Assembly (NCBI RefSeq): GCF_002750975.1
Contig: NZ_PEJS01000001.1
Coordinates: 3,782,001-3,846,000, forward strand
Direction of reading: 5' to 3'
Length of the DNA stretch: 64,000 nucleotides
Source: Stenotrophomonas indicatrix
GTDB lineage: Bacteria > Pseudomonadota > Gammaproteobacteria > Xanthomonadales > Xanthomonadaceae
Shown: positions 8,779 through 17,197 of the stretch, in pieces
Position numbering within the stretch: the stretch's first letter is position 1
Layout: the number at the start of each line of letters is the position of its first letter
Notes under the pieces: model-generated
The model's input: only the letters and a program-made list of their open reading frames with translations
Database searches by the model: none
Told to the model about the DNA's origin: nothing
Made by a program: the position numbers and the translations under genes

Positions 8779-9573
8779 TCACTCCGCCAGGTTGCGGCCG
8801 TGGAACAGCTCTTCGATCTCACGACGCAGCAGCGCTTCGATCTTCATGCGTTCCTTGAACGAGATGTTCTTGGCCTTTTCCTCGAACAGGTACTGGTCCA
8901 GGTCGAAGTCCTTCAGGTGCATCTTCGTGTGGAAGATGTTTTCCTGGTAGACATTGACGTCGAACATCTCGTAACGCGACTTGATGTTCTTGGCCAGGAA
9001 GTTCTGGATCGAGTTGATCTTGTGATCGATGTAGTGCTTCTTGCCCTTCACATCACGCGTGAAGCCACGGACACGGTAGTCCATGATCACGATGTCCGAT
9101 TCCAGGCTCTCGATCAGGTAGTTCAGTGCCTTCAACGGCGAAATGACGCCACAGGTAGCCACGTCGATATCGGCGCGGAAAGTGGCAATGCCTTCCTGCG
9201 GGTGCGTTTCCGGATAGGTGTGCACGGTGATGTGCGACTTGTCCATGTGCGCGACCACGGCATCGGAAATCAACTCCTTGCCGGCCTGCTTCTTGTCGAT
9301 CACCGGCTCTTCGGAGATCAGGATCGTCACCGAGGCACCCTGCGGATCGTAATCCTGGCGCGCCACGTTGAGGATGTTGGCGCCGATGATCTCAGCGACA
9401 TCGGTCAAGATTTGAGTAAGCCTGTCGGCGTTGTACTCTTCATCGATGTATTCAATGTAACGCTGACGCTCCTCTTCGGTGCGCGCGTAACACACGTCAT
9501 AGATGTTGAAGCTCAGCGCCTTGGTGAGGTTGTTGAAACCCTGCAACCTCAGGCGAGGCAACGGCTTGACCAC
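8779..9573 (-). CDS. speD: S-adenosylmethionine decarboxylase proenzyme
   Basis: 264 residues, the E. coli-type long class. It makes decarboxylated AdoMet for spermidine synthesis. The proenzyme cleaves itself at Lys112-Ser113 ([14 protein letters not shown]), and Ser113 becomes the pyruvoyl cofactor. [17 protein letters not shown] holds the conserved catalytic Cys. No speE is next to it. Confidence 0.97.
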   Translation of the reverse strand: MVKPLPRLRLQGFNNLTKALSFNIYDVCYARTEEERQRYIEYIDEEYNADRLTQILTDVAEIIGANILNVARQDYDPQGASVTILISEEPVIDKKQAGKELISDAVVAHMDKSHITVHTYPETHPQEGIATFRADIDVATCGVISPLKALNYLIESLESDIVIMDYRVRGFTRDVKGKKHYIDHKINSIQNFLAKNIKSRYEMFDVNVYQENIFHTKMHLKDFDLDQYLFEEKAKNISFKERMKIEALLRREIEELFHGRNLAE

Positions 9574-9657
9574 GGCGGTCGATTCCTGTGTAAGAAGGGA
9601 AAGGGGGAATTATGCGGCATAAGTGTCTCCAGGGGGAACGTGAAGACGCTCAGGTTC

Positions 9658-9673
9658 TGGCACACTGTTTGCC
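9658..9673 (+). promoter_or_regulatory. Candidate sigma-54 promoter upstream of clp
   Basis: TGGCAC, five bases, TTGC (9658-9672) matches the -24/-12 consensus TGGCAC-N5-TTGCW in every fixed position except the last base (C). Transcription would begin near 9684, about 64 bases before the chosen clp start. Confidence 0.5.
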
Positions 9674-9747
9674 CTTAACAATTGCGCTGGTTAAGCTCCG
9701 CTATCGACCCCGTGAATCCGTTCATGCGCAGAGGGAGCGCCCCTATC

Positions 9748-10413
9748 GTGTCAACCGTGCGCCTAGCTAGCAGCCCATTGGCCTTGGACATCGCAACAAT
9801 CGACCGCTTCCTGGCACACAGCCACCGGCGGCGCTATCCCACCCGTACCGACGTCTTCCGACCCGGTGACCCGGCGGGAACCCTGTATTACGTCATCAGC
9901 GGCTCGGTTTCGATCATGGCCGAGGAGGAGGAGGACCGCGAGCTGGTGCTGGGCTATTTCGGCGCCGGTGAGTTCGTCGGCGAGATGGGCCTGTTCGTGG
10001 AGTCGGACCGCCGCGAGGTGATCCTGCGCACCCGCACCGCCTGTGAGCTGGCCGAAATCAGCTACGAGCGCCTGCATCAGCTGTTCCTCGGCCCGCTGTC
10101 GGCCGATGCCCCGCGCCTGCTGTACGCGCTGGGCCAGCAGATCTCCAAGCGCCTGCTGGACACCAGCCGCAAGGCCAGCCGCCTGGCCTTCCTGGATGTC
10201 ACCGACCGTATCGTGCGCACCCTGCACGATCTGGCGCAGGAGCCGGAGTCGATGAGCCATCCGCAGGGCAGCCAGCTGCGCGTCTCACGCCAGGAACTGG
10301 CCCGCCTGGTCGGCTGCTCGCGCGAAATGGCCGGCCGGGTGCTGAAGAAGCTGCAGACCGACGGCCTGCTGCACGCCCGCGGCAAGACCGTGGTGCTGTA
10401 CGGCACCCGTTGA
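9748..10413 (+). CDS. clp: CRP/FNR-family global regulator Clp
   Basis: 221 residues from the GTG at 9748, chosen because GAGGGAG lies ten bases before it and the length then matches xanthomonad Clp. Upstream ATG codons at 9682 and 9724 lack a ribosome-binding site. A cyclic-nucleotide-binding fold (about 15-130, FRPGDPAGTLYYVISGSVSI) precedes a helix-turn-helix (RVSRQELARLVGCSREMAGRV). In Xanthomonas, Clp controls virulence and exoenzyme genes and is released from DNA by c-di-GMP. Gene identity is firm; exact start less so. Confidence 0.92.
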   Translation: MSTVRLASSPLALDIATIDRFLAHSHRRRYPTRTDVFRPGDPAGTLYYVISGSVSIMAEEEEDRELVLGYFGAGEFVGEMGLFVESDRREVILRTRTACELAEISYERLHQLFLGPLSADAPRLLYALGQQISKRLLDTSRKASRLAFLDVTDRIVRTLHDLAQEPESMSHPQGSQLRVSRQELARLVGCSREMAGRVLKKLQTDGLLHARGKTVVLYGTR

Positions 10414-10424
10414 CCACCCGGTGT

Positions 10425-10488
10425 CCGCCGGGCATGGCCCGGCGCTACCACAAGACCTGCGCCGGTAGCGCCGGGGCATGCCCGGCGG
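10425..10488. repeat. Inverted pair of SMAG-type repeats (GTAGCGCCGGGC family)
   Basis: CCGCCGGGCATGGCCCGGCG plus CTAC at the left and an inverted GTAGCGCCGGGGCATGCCCG unit at 10465 on the right. A second stem family sharing the GTAG head, placed just after clp. Confidence 0.85.
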
Positions 10489-10550
10489 ATCGCCGTACGT
10501 GCGACGTACCATCGCATGTCCCGCACACCCGCTTCCGCTAGGCTCGATCC

Positions 10551-11312
10551 ATGGAACTGAGCAGCGAATTCTGGTGGTTCATCCTCATCGGCCTTGGCGC
10601 ACAGCTGGTCGATGGTGCGCTGGGCATGGCATTCGGGCTGGTTTCTTCATCGGTGCTGCTCAGCATGGGGCTGCCTCCCGCACAGGTCAGCGCCAGCGTC
10701 CATACCGCTGAGGTGTTCACCACCGGCGCATCCGGTGTGTCGCATCTGGTTGCAGGAAATGTCGACAAACGCCTGTTCTTCCGCCTCGCCTTGCCCGGCG
10801 CACTGGGTGGTGCACTCGGCGCGTACGTCCTGACACAGGTCCCTGGCGACCTGATCCGCCCGCTGATCTACCTGTACCTGCTGGTGCTGGCCATCATCAT
10901 CCTGGCCCGCGCGGCCGGCCGCTGGATGCCCAAGGGCGAGATCCGCCGGGTGCCGGTGCTGGGTTTCTTCGCTGGCCTGCTCGATGCCAGCGGCGGCGGC
11001 GGCTGGGGCCCGGTGGCCACCTCCACCCTGCTCGCCCGCGGTGGCCAGGCCAGGACCACCATCGGCACCGTCAACGCGGCCGAGTTCGTGGTCACCCTGA
11101 CCATTTCGGCCACGTTCCTGCTGTCGATGGGGGTGCAGCACCTGCAGATCGTCGCCGGCCTGCTGATCGGAGGCATGATGGCCGCGCCGGTGGCGGCGGT
11201 GCTGGTGAAGCGGGTGAAGGAACGCTGGGTGCTGGTCGCGGTGGGCGTGCTGGTACTGGGCATCAGCCTGTTCCAAGTGGGCCATGCACTGTTCGGGTAC
11301 CTGGGCCGCTGA
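10551..11312 (+). CDS. TauE/SafE-family membrane exporter
   Basis: 253 residues with about eight hydrophobic helices arranged as two similar halves. Each half carries a short conserved stretch (GLGAQLVDGALGMAFG near 15-30 and GLLDASGGGGWGPVATSTL near 143-161), as in the TauE/SafE family of putative sulfite or sulfur-anion exporters. The substrate cannot be read from sequence, and no sulfur genes are adjacent. Confidence 0.88.
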   Translation: MELSSEFWWFILIGLGAQLVDGALGMAFGLVSSSVLLSMGLPPAQVSASVHTAEVFTTGASGVSHLVAGNVDKRLFFRLALPGALGGALGAYVLTQVPGDLIRPLIYLYLLVLAIIILARAAGRWMPKGEIRRVPVLGFFAGLLDASGGGGWGPVATSTLLARGGQARTTIGTVNAAEFVVTLTISATFLLSMGVQHLQIVAGLLIGGMMAAPVAAVLVKRVKERWVLVAVGVLVLGISLFQVGHALFGYLGR

Positions 11313-11316
11313 CCGC

Positions 11317-11431
11317 CCGCCGGGCGTGGCCCGGCGCTACCCGCGTGGGCTTCGGTAGTGCCGGCCGCTGGCCGGCAACCTCATGAACTCCGGAAACGCG
11401 TGCAAGGTTGCCGGCCAGCGGCCGGCACTAC
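11317..11431. repeat. Cluster of SMAG-type repeats
   Basis: One GTAGCGCCGGGC-family unit (11317-11340, minus orientation) and an inverted pair of GTAGTGCCGGCC units (11355-11380 and 11406-11431). It lies between the convergent exporter and HAD genes and probably marks both 3' ends. Confidence 0.88.
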
Positions 11432-11463
11432 CGGGTCCCTGCCCGGCGGGCAGGCGGGATCGA

Positions 11464-12180
11464 TTACGCCTTGTCGCCACCGCGGTCCACGCAGCCCCAG
11501 TTGAGGATGCGGGTGCCGGCCGGCAGCACGCGGCGGAAGAATTCCACCTTGGCCGGCTTCGGGTTGACCACCACCGGCGCTTTCGCCGCCAGCAGCAGCG
11601 GCAGGTCGGCGGTGCTGTCGGAATAGGCGATGTCGATGTCACCGTAGCCGCGCTCGCGCAGCATGCGCATCTTCTCTTCGTTGTGGCAGTGACGGGTCGG
11701 CCCTACCCCGCCCAGCCGCGGCCCCACTTCGGTGCCGATCACCGGCACGTCCTGGTGAGCGACAAAGGCCAGGATCGCGCGGGCCAGCTCCGGCGGCGCA
11801 CCGGTGGCCACCACCACGCGGTCGCCCTTGGCACGGTGCGCGGCGAATACATCCAGCGCCTGTGGCAGCAGCTTGGCGCGCATCTGCGCCTCGTTGCGCA
11901 GCACGTAGGCGTCGATCACCTTGTTGAACTCACGCGCGCGGTGCAGCCCGAAGCTGCCGATCCACACATAGACCGAAATGCCGGCACGGCGGGTCGGCAG
12001 CATCGCCACCATCGGCCCGGCAATCGGGGTGACCAGCAGCGCCGCCAGCATCCGCAGCGGGTTGCGCTTGATCAGCGAGGCGAACAGGTGGGTCCCCGAA
12101 TCGCCGTCATACAGGGTGTGGTCGAAGTCGAAGACCACCAGCGGCGCATCCTCGCGCGGCGTTGGATAGTGCGTTTTCAT
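11464..12180 (-). CDS. HAD-IB family phosphatase, last gene of the trp operon
   Basis: 238 residues. HAD motif I is [13 protein letters not shown] (nucleophile Asp plus general acid Asp), motif II is the VVVATGAP segment, and motifs III/IV are in [12 protein letters not shown] and [12 protein letters not shown]. The SerB/PgpC-like branch fits best, and a hydrophobic cap stretch ([18 protein letters not shown]) may touch the membrane, as in lipid phosphate phosphatases. Its ATG overlaps the trpC stop by four bases (ATGA), so it is cotranslated with tryptophan genes. The substrate is unknown. Confidence 0.85.
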   Translation of the reverse strand: MKTHYPTPREDAPLVVFDFDHTLYDGDSGTHLFASLIKRNPLRMLAALLVTPIAGPMVAMLPTRRAGISVYVWIGSFGLHRAREFNKVIDAYVLRNEAQMRAKLLPQALDVFAAHRAKGDRVVVATGAPPELARAILAFVAHQDVPVIGTEVGPRLGGVGPTRHCHNEEKMRMLRERGYGDIDIAYSDSTADLPLLLAAKAPVVVNPKPAKVEFFRRVLPAGTRILNWGCVDRGGDKA

Positions 12181-12971
12181 GCTGCGAAGAATAGCTGACG
12201 CAGACCCTCGCCCGGCTCTTCCACGCGCATGAAGGCCTCGCCGACCAGGAACGAGTGGATGCCGGCATCGCGCATCAACGCCACGTCCTGCGGGCCGAGA
12301 ATGCCACTCTCGGTAACCAGCAGGCGGTCGCGCGGCACGGCCAGGCGCATGTCCAACGTGGTCTGCAGCGACACTTCGAAGGTGCGCAGGTTGCGGTTGT
12401 TGATGCCGATCATCGGCGCCGGCACCTGCAGTGCACGTTCCAGTTCGTCGATGTCGTGCACTTCCACCAGCACGTCCATGCCCAGCGACATCGCCAGTTC
12501 GGACAGCGTGGCCAACTGCGTATCGTCCAGCGCGGCGACGATCAGCAGGATGCAGTCGGCGCCGAGCACGCGCGCCTCGACCACCTGGTAGGCGTCGATC
12601 ACGAAGTCCTTGCGCAGCACCGGCAGCGTGCACGCTTCGCGGGCCTGCTGCAGGTATGCGTCGGCGCCCTGGAAGAAGTCCACGTCGGTCAGCACCGACA
12701 GGCAGCTGGCGCCGCCGAACTCATAGCTGACCGCGATGTCGGCCGGGCGGAAGTCGGGGCGGATCACGCCCTTGGACGGGCTGGCCTTCTTCACTTCGGC
12801 AATCACCGCCGGATCGCCATTGGCGACGGCGGCCTGCAGCGCGCGCACGAAGCCGCGCACCGGTGGCGCATCGGCCAGCGCCGCCTGCAGCTCCTCAAGC
12901 GGTCGCTGGGCGCGGCGCTGGGCTACTTCTTCGGCCTTGCGGGCCAGGATCGTCTGCAGGATATCGCTCAT
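12177..12971 (-). CDS. trpC: Indole-3-glycerol phosphate synthase
   Basis: 264 residues, a single-function TIM barrel (not fused to trpF). It closes the indole ring from Cd[26 protein letters not shown] and VTESGI are the family active-site motifs. The start at 12971 ([12 protein letters not shown]) is standard; the gap to trpD is 74 bp. TrpF, TrpB and TrpA are not in the window, as expected for the split trp genes of xanthomonads. Confidence 0.97.
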   Translation of the reverse strand: MSDILQTILARKAEEVAQRRAQRPLEELQAALADAPPVRGFVRALQAAVANGDPAVIAEVKKASPSKGVIRPDFRPADIAVSYEFGGASCLSVLTDVDFFQGADAYLQQAREACTLPVLRKDFVIDAYQVVEARVLGADCILLIVAALDDTQLATLSELAMSLGMDVLVEVHDIDELERALQVPAPMIGINNRNLRTFEVSLQTTLDMRLAVPRDRLLVTESGILGPQDVALMRDAGIHSFLVGEAFMRVEEPGEGLRQLFFAA

Positions 12972-13045
12972 CGTCGTCGGGTCGGTGCTGGGGCGGTGAG
13001 GACGACCATTATCGGCCATCGGGTGGGTCAGGCTGAACCGCGCGC

Positions 13046-14077
13046 TCAGGCAACCAGCGCGCGGGTGGTATCGACATACTGCTGCAGGCGGGCACGGGCG
13101 CTGCCATCGGCGATGACCGCGCGGGCACGGGCCAGGCCGTCGCCGATATCGCTGGCTACGCCGGCGACGTACAACGCTGCGCCCGCATTCAGGGCGACGA
13201 TGTCCAGCGCCGGGCCCGGCTCGTTGTCCAGCACCGCGCGCAGCATGGCAATGGATTGCTCCGGGCCGTCCACGCGCAGGTTGCGGCTGGCCGACATGGC
13301 GATGCCGAAGTCTTCCGGATGGATCTCGTACTCGCGCACCTTGCCGTCGCGCAGCTCACCCACCAGGGTGCCGGCGCCAAGCGATATCTCGTCCATGTTG
13401 TCGCGGCCCCAGACCACCATCGCACGCTCGGTACCCAGCTCGCGCAGCACGCGCGCCTGGATGCCCACCAGGTCGGGATGGAACACGCCCATCAGCACCG
13501 ACGGTGCGCTGGCCGGGTTGGTCAGCGGCCCGAGGATGTTGAAGATGGTGCGCACGCCCATCTCGCGACGCACCGGCGCCACCACCTTCATCGACGGATG
13601 GTGGATCGGCGCGAACATGAAACCGATGCCGGTCTGTTCGATGGCCGCCGCCACCTGCGCCGGCTGCAGCTCGATCGCCGCGCCCAATGCCTCGACCGCA
13701 TCAGCGCTGCCGGACTTGGACGACACGCTGCGGTTGCCATGCTTGGCCACGCGCGCGCCGGCGGCAGCAGCAACGAACATCGCGCAGGTTGAGATGTTGA
13801 ACGTATGCGAGCCATCGCCACCGGTGCCGACGATGTCGACCAGGTGGGTGGTATCGGCGACCGGCACGGCCAGCGCGAATTCGCGCATCACCGTCGCCGC
13901 AGCGGCGATCTCGTCGATGGTTTCCTTCTTCACGCGCAGGCCGGTGAGGATGGCGGCGGTCATCATCGGCGAGACATCACCGCGCATGATCTGCCGCATC
14001 AGGTCGACCATTTCGTCGAAGAAGATTTCGCGGTGTTCGATAGTGCGTTGCAGGGCTTCCTGGGGGGAGAAGCTCAT
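13046..14077 (-). CDS. trpD: Anthranilate phosphoribosyltransferase
   Basis: 343 residues, full length. It joins anthranilate and PRPP. The PRPP-binding [14 protein letters not shown] and the [20 protein letters not shown] segment are intact. The start at 14077 is set by [12 protein letters not shown] and a clear AAGGAGT a few bases upstream. It is 16 bp after trpG. Confidence 0.97.
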   Translation of the reverse strand: MSFSPQEALQRTIEHREIFFDEMVDLMRQIMRGDVSPMMTAAILTGLRVKKETIDEIAAAATVMREFALAVPVADTTHLVDIVGTGGDGSHTFNISTCAMFVAAAAGARVAKHGNRSVSSKSGSADAVEALGAAIELQPAQVAAAIEQTGIGFMFAPIHHPSMKVVAPVRREMGVRTIFNILGPLTNPASAPSVLMGVFHPDLVGIQARVLRELGTERAMVVWGRDNMDEISLGAGTLVGELRDGKVREYEIHPEDFGIAMSASRNLRVDGPEQSIAMLRAVLDNEPGPALDIVALNAGAALYVAGVASDIGDGLARARAVIADGSARARLQQYVDTTRALVA

Positions 14078-14093
14078 CGGAATACTCCTTGGA

Positions 14094-14681
14094 TCAGGCA
14101 GCCGGGCGCTGCAGGAAATTGCGCAGCAGCGCGTGACCATGCTCGGTGAGGATCGATTCGGGATGGAACTGCACGCCCTCCACCGGGAACTGGCGGTGGC
14201 GCAGGCCCATGATCTCTTCGATCGAGCCATCCTCGTTTTCGGTCCACGCGGTCACTTCCAGCGCGTCGGGCAGGCTGTTCTTGTCCACCACCAGCGAGTG
14301 GTAGCGGGTGGCCTGGTAACCGTCCGGCAGGCCGGCGAACACGCCCTTGCCTTCATGGCGGATCGGCGAGGTCTTGCCGTGCATGATGTTGCCGGCGCGG
14401 ATGACCGTGCCGCCGTAGACCTGGCCGATGCCCTGGTGGCCCAGGCACACGCCGAGGATCGGCGTGGTCGGGCCCAGGCGCCGGATCAGCTCCAGCGACA
14501 CGCCCGCTTCATTGGGCGTGCACGGGCCGGGCGAAATGACGATACGTTCAGGCTTCTGCGCGGCGATCTCGTCCACGCTCATCGCATCGTTGCGCACCAC
14601 CTTCACTTCGGCACCCAGCGTCTGCAGGTACTGCACGAGGTTGTAGGTGAAGCTGTCGTAGTTGTCGATCATCCACAACAT
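14094..14681 (-). CDS. trpG: Anthranilate synthase glutaminase subunit
   Basis: 195 residues. A class I glutamine amidotransferase that feeds ammonia to TrpE. The catalytic triad is Cys79 (GVCLGHQ), His173 and Glu175 (FHPES). It may also serve folate synthesis as PabA, since no separate pabA is visible here. Only two bases separate it from the SIMPL gene upstream. Confidence 0.97.
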   Translation of the reverse strand: MLWMIDNYDSFTYNLVQYLQTLGAEVKVVRNDAMSVDEIAAQKPERIVISPGPCTPNEAGVSLELIRRLGPTTPILGVCLGHQGIGQVYGGTVIRAGNIMHGKTSPIRHEGKGVFAGLPDGYQATRYHSLVVDKNSLPDALEVTAWTENEDGSIEEIMGLRHRQFPVEGVQFHPESILTEHGHALLRNFLQRPAA

Positions 14682-14683
14682 GG

Positions 14684-15463
14684 TCAGGTTCCGTCGCTTA
14701 TCAGGAAAATGGCGTACACGTTTTCGGTGTAGGTGATGGGGCCCGCTTCGATGGATTCGGGCAGGCGCGAGCCCGTGGTCTCGATGCTGTTCATCGGCGC
14801 CTCGGGCGAGGGCGGCGAAGGCGGCGTCACCAGATCGCCGCTGCTGGGCCAGCTGCCTGCCTGGATGCCGTAGGCGAAGTTCGGCGCCACATCGGAAATG
14901 CTGTACAGACCGCGCAGCTGGGTGCCGTAGGCCTTGGCCAGGCCCTGCGCGGACTCGCGGGTCTTGGCTGCGGCCTCGCCCTTGAGTTCACGGCGCAGCG
15001 CCACCTCGCCCGAGTACGTCGGGGCCAGGCTGCTGACCTGTACGTTCTCGTTGGCCTTCAGCGCACCCAGCACATCCTGCATCGCCTTCACGCTGGCAAA
15101 GCTGGCGCGCAGCTGGCGTGACACGCGCGTACCGATGAAGACCTGCCGGCTCTGCTCATAGCGCGTGGCGGGGCCGATGCGCAGGTTGTCCGCGCGCACG
15201 CTGCCGTCCACCGCTTTGTGCTGCTTGAACAGCGCCAGCACGCGGGCGACGTTGTCCTGCACGCGGCGACGCGCGGCATCGGCATCCATATCTGTCTCTT
15301 CGATGTTCAATTGCAGGCCGAACCGGTCCGGCATCACCGTTCGCGCGCCCTCGCCCTTCACCAGCAGGTGCGGCTGCGAGGGAATGGTGTTGGCCTGCGC
15401 CCAGGCAGACGGGGCCATCGTGGCCAGCAGCGACGACCACAGCAATGCGCTCAGCAGCTTCAT
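14684..15463 (-). CDS. Periplasmic SIMPL-domain protein inside the trp operon
   Basis: 259 residues. A Sec signal peptide ([22 protein letters not shown], cut after about 22) is followed by a SIMPL/DUF541 domain (about 30-245; [21 protein letters not shown] is the typical opening). A Pro/Ser-rich loop (about 205-220) is included. Family function is poorly known; some members are linked to stress tolerance or channel-like assemblies. It sits between trpE (67 bp) and trpG (2 bp), all on one strand, so it must share transcription with tryptophan synthesis genes although it is exported. Confidence 0.85.
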   Translation of the reverse strand: MKLLSALLWSSLLATMAPSAWAQANTIPSQPHLLVKGEGARTVMPDRFGLQLNIEETDMDADAARRRVQDNVARVLALFKQHKAVDGSVRADNLRIGPATRYEQSRQVFIGTRVSRQLRASFASVKAMQDVLGALKANENVQVSSLAPTYSGEVALRRELKGEAAAKTRESAQGLAKAYGTQLRGLYSISDVAPNFAYGIQAGSWPSSGDLVTPPSPPSPEAPMNSIETTGSRLPESIEAGPITYTENVYAIFLISDGT

Positions 15464-15530
15464 GCGGTACTCCTTGTCTTGAACGGAAACAGCGAGAGGT
15501 GCTGCGGCGCAGGCCACAGCACGGCGGAAC

Positions 15531-17018
15531 TCACAGGCCCTTGGCGGCCTGGGCGACGGCACGGAACAGCGCGCGGCCCTTGTTCATCGTCTCGTCCCAT
15601 TCCTTGTCCGGGTCCGAGTCGTAGACGATGCCGGCGCCAGCCTGCACGTACAGGCGGCCGTCCTTGATCACCGCAGTGCGGATCGCGATCGCGGTATCGG
15701 CATCGCCGTGCCAGCCGATGTAGCCGATGCTGCCGGCGTAGACATTGCGCTTGATCGGTTCCAGTTCGCGGATCACTTCCAGCGCGCGGATCTTCGGCGC
15801 GCCGCTGACCGTACCGGCCGGGAAGGTGGCACGCAGCACGTCGGCGTAGCTCAGGCCCGGCTGCAGCTGCCCGGTCACTTCGCTGACGATGTGCATGACG
15901 TGGCTGTAGCGTTCGATTACGAACTGCTCGCCCACTTCCACGGTACCGGCTTTGGACACGCGGCCGGCGTCGTTGCGGCCCAGGTCGATCAGCATCAAGT
16001 GCTCGGCGCGTTCCTTCGGATCGGCCAGCAGCTCGACTTCCAGCGCCTGGTCCAGTTCCGGCGTGGCGCCGCGCGGCCGGGTGCCGGCGATCGGGCGCAC
16101 GGTCACTTCACCCACGCCTTCATGGGTATGTTGCAGACGCACCAGGATTTCCGGCGACGAGCCGACCACCTGCAGGTCGCCGACATCGAGGAAATACATG
16201 TACGGCGACGGGTTCAGTGCCCGCAGCGCGCGGTACACATCCACCGGCCGCGCCTTGAACGGCACGCTCAGGCGCTGGCTGAGCACCACCTGGAAGATGT
16301 CGCCGGCACGGATGTACTCCTTGCTGCGCTGGACCGCATCGACGAAGCCTTCGCGGGTGAAACCGGAAACGAAATCGGACTCGTCCAGCACGTCGCTGGT
16401 GAGTGGTGCCGGATAGCCGGCACCCGGCGCGCGCAGCCTGGCCGCCAATGCGTCCAGGCGCGCCTGCGCCTGCTCGAAGGCGCCCGCTTGGCGCGGGTCG
16501 GCGTGCACGATCAGGTACAGCCGGCCCTTCAGGTTGTCGAACACCGCCAGCTCATCGGAGTGCAGCAGCAGGATGTCCGGAGTGCCCAGTTCGTCGCGGC
16601 CGGCCGGCGATGCCAGGCGCGGCTCGATGTAGCCGATGCACTCGAACCCGAACCAGCCGACCAGGCCACCGGTGAAGCCCGGCAGGCCTTCCAGCTTCGG
16701 CACCGAGTGAGCACTGCGCAGCGCCTCGACCTCGGCAAACGGATCGGCCACCTCGCGGGTTTCCACCACCTGGCCGTCCTCGCGCACCGTCAGGGTGTGG
16801 CCGTGGAAGGCGTACACGCGACGTGCCGGCAGGCCGATGATCGAGTAACGACCAAAGCGCTCGCCGCCTTCGACGGATTCAAACAGGTAGGTATTAGGGC
16901 CGTCGGCGAGCTTCAGATAGACCGAAAGCGGCGTGTCCAGGTCGGACAGCACTTCGCGGACAACGGGAATATGGGTGTGGCCTTCAGCGGCCTGCTGCTG
17001 AAACTGAGCGTGCGAGAT
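15531..17018 (-). CDS. trpE: Anthranilate synthase component I
   Basis: 495 residues from a TTG start at 17018, preceded eight bases upstream by GGAAGGA; an open frame to 17069 lacks this. It makes anthranilate from chorismate. The feedback-site element LFESVEGGERFGRYS near 45-60 is the counterpart of the LLES tryptophan-binding motif. The chorismate-binding C-terminal domain has PIAGTRPRG, DLGRNDAGRVS and TFPAGTVSGAPKIRA. First gene of the trpE-SIMPL-G-D-C-HAD operon; no tryptophan-rich leader peptide was seen upstream. Confidence 0.96.
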   Translation of the reverse strand: MSHAQFQQQAAEGHTHIPVVREVLSDLDTPLSVYLKLADGPNTYLFESVEGGERFGRYSIIGLPARRVYAFHGHTLTVREDGQVVETREVADPFAEVEALRSAHSVPKLEGLPGFTGGLVGWFGFECIGYIEPRLASPAGRDELGTPDILLLHSDELAVFDNLKGRLYLIVHADPRQAGAFEQAQARLDALAARLRAPGAGYPAPLTSDVLDESDFVSGFTREGFVDAVQRSKEYIRAGDIFQVVLSQRLSVPFKARPVDVYRALRALNPSPYMYFLDVGDLQVVGSSPEILVRLQHTHEGVGEVTVRPIAGTRPRGATPELDQALEVELLADPKERAEHLMLIDLGRNDAGRVSKAGTVEVGEQFVIERYSHVMHIVSEVTGQLQPGLSYADVLRATFPAGTVSGAPKIRALEVIRELEPIKRNVYAGSIGYIGWHGDADTAIAIRTAVIKDGRLYVQAGAGIVYDSDPDKEWDETMNKGRALFRAVAQAAKGL

Positions 17019-17197
17019 CAAGACGACTTTCCTTCCGGGACACAGCGTTATGGGGACGGACGACGGCAACAGGCCACCATCGCCACCAACGGCGTGCGGA
17101 AGAAAGGGTATGCGGGGTCGTCAGGCTGGACACCCAATGACTGTATCGCAGCTTTGGCCGCAGGGAAACCCTTTGGCGACGGGCGGTTTACGCCGCC

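Noticed and set aside
12255-14732. Long plus-strand open frame across trpC-trpD-trpG
   Set aside because: It is antisense to three well-identified trp genes, has no ribosome-binding site and reads as a low-complexity His/Arg/Ala sequence typical of GC-rich shadow frames.
17019-17197. Tryptophan attenuator (leader peptide) upstream of trpE
   Set aside because: No short frame with tandem Trp codons and no terminator/antiterminator pair was seen.
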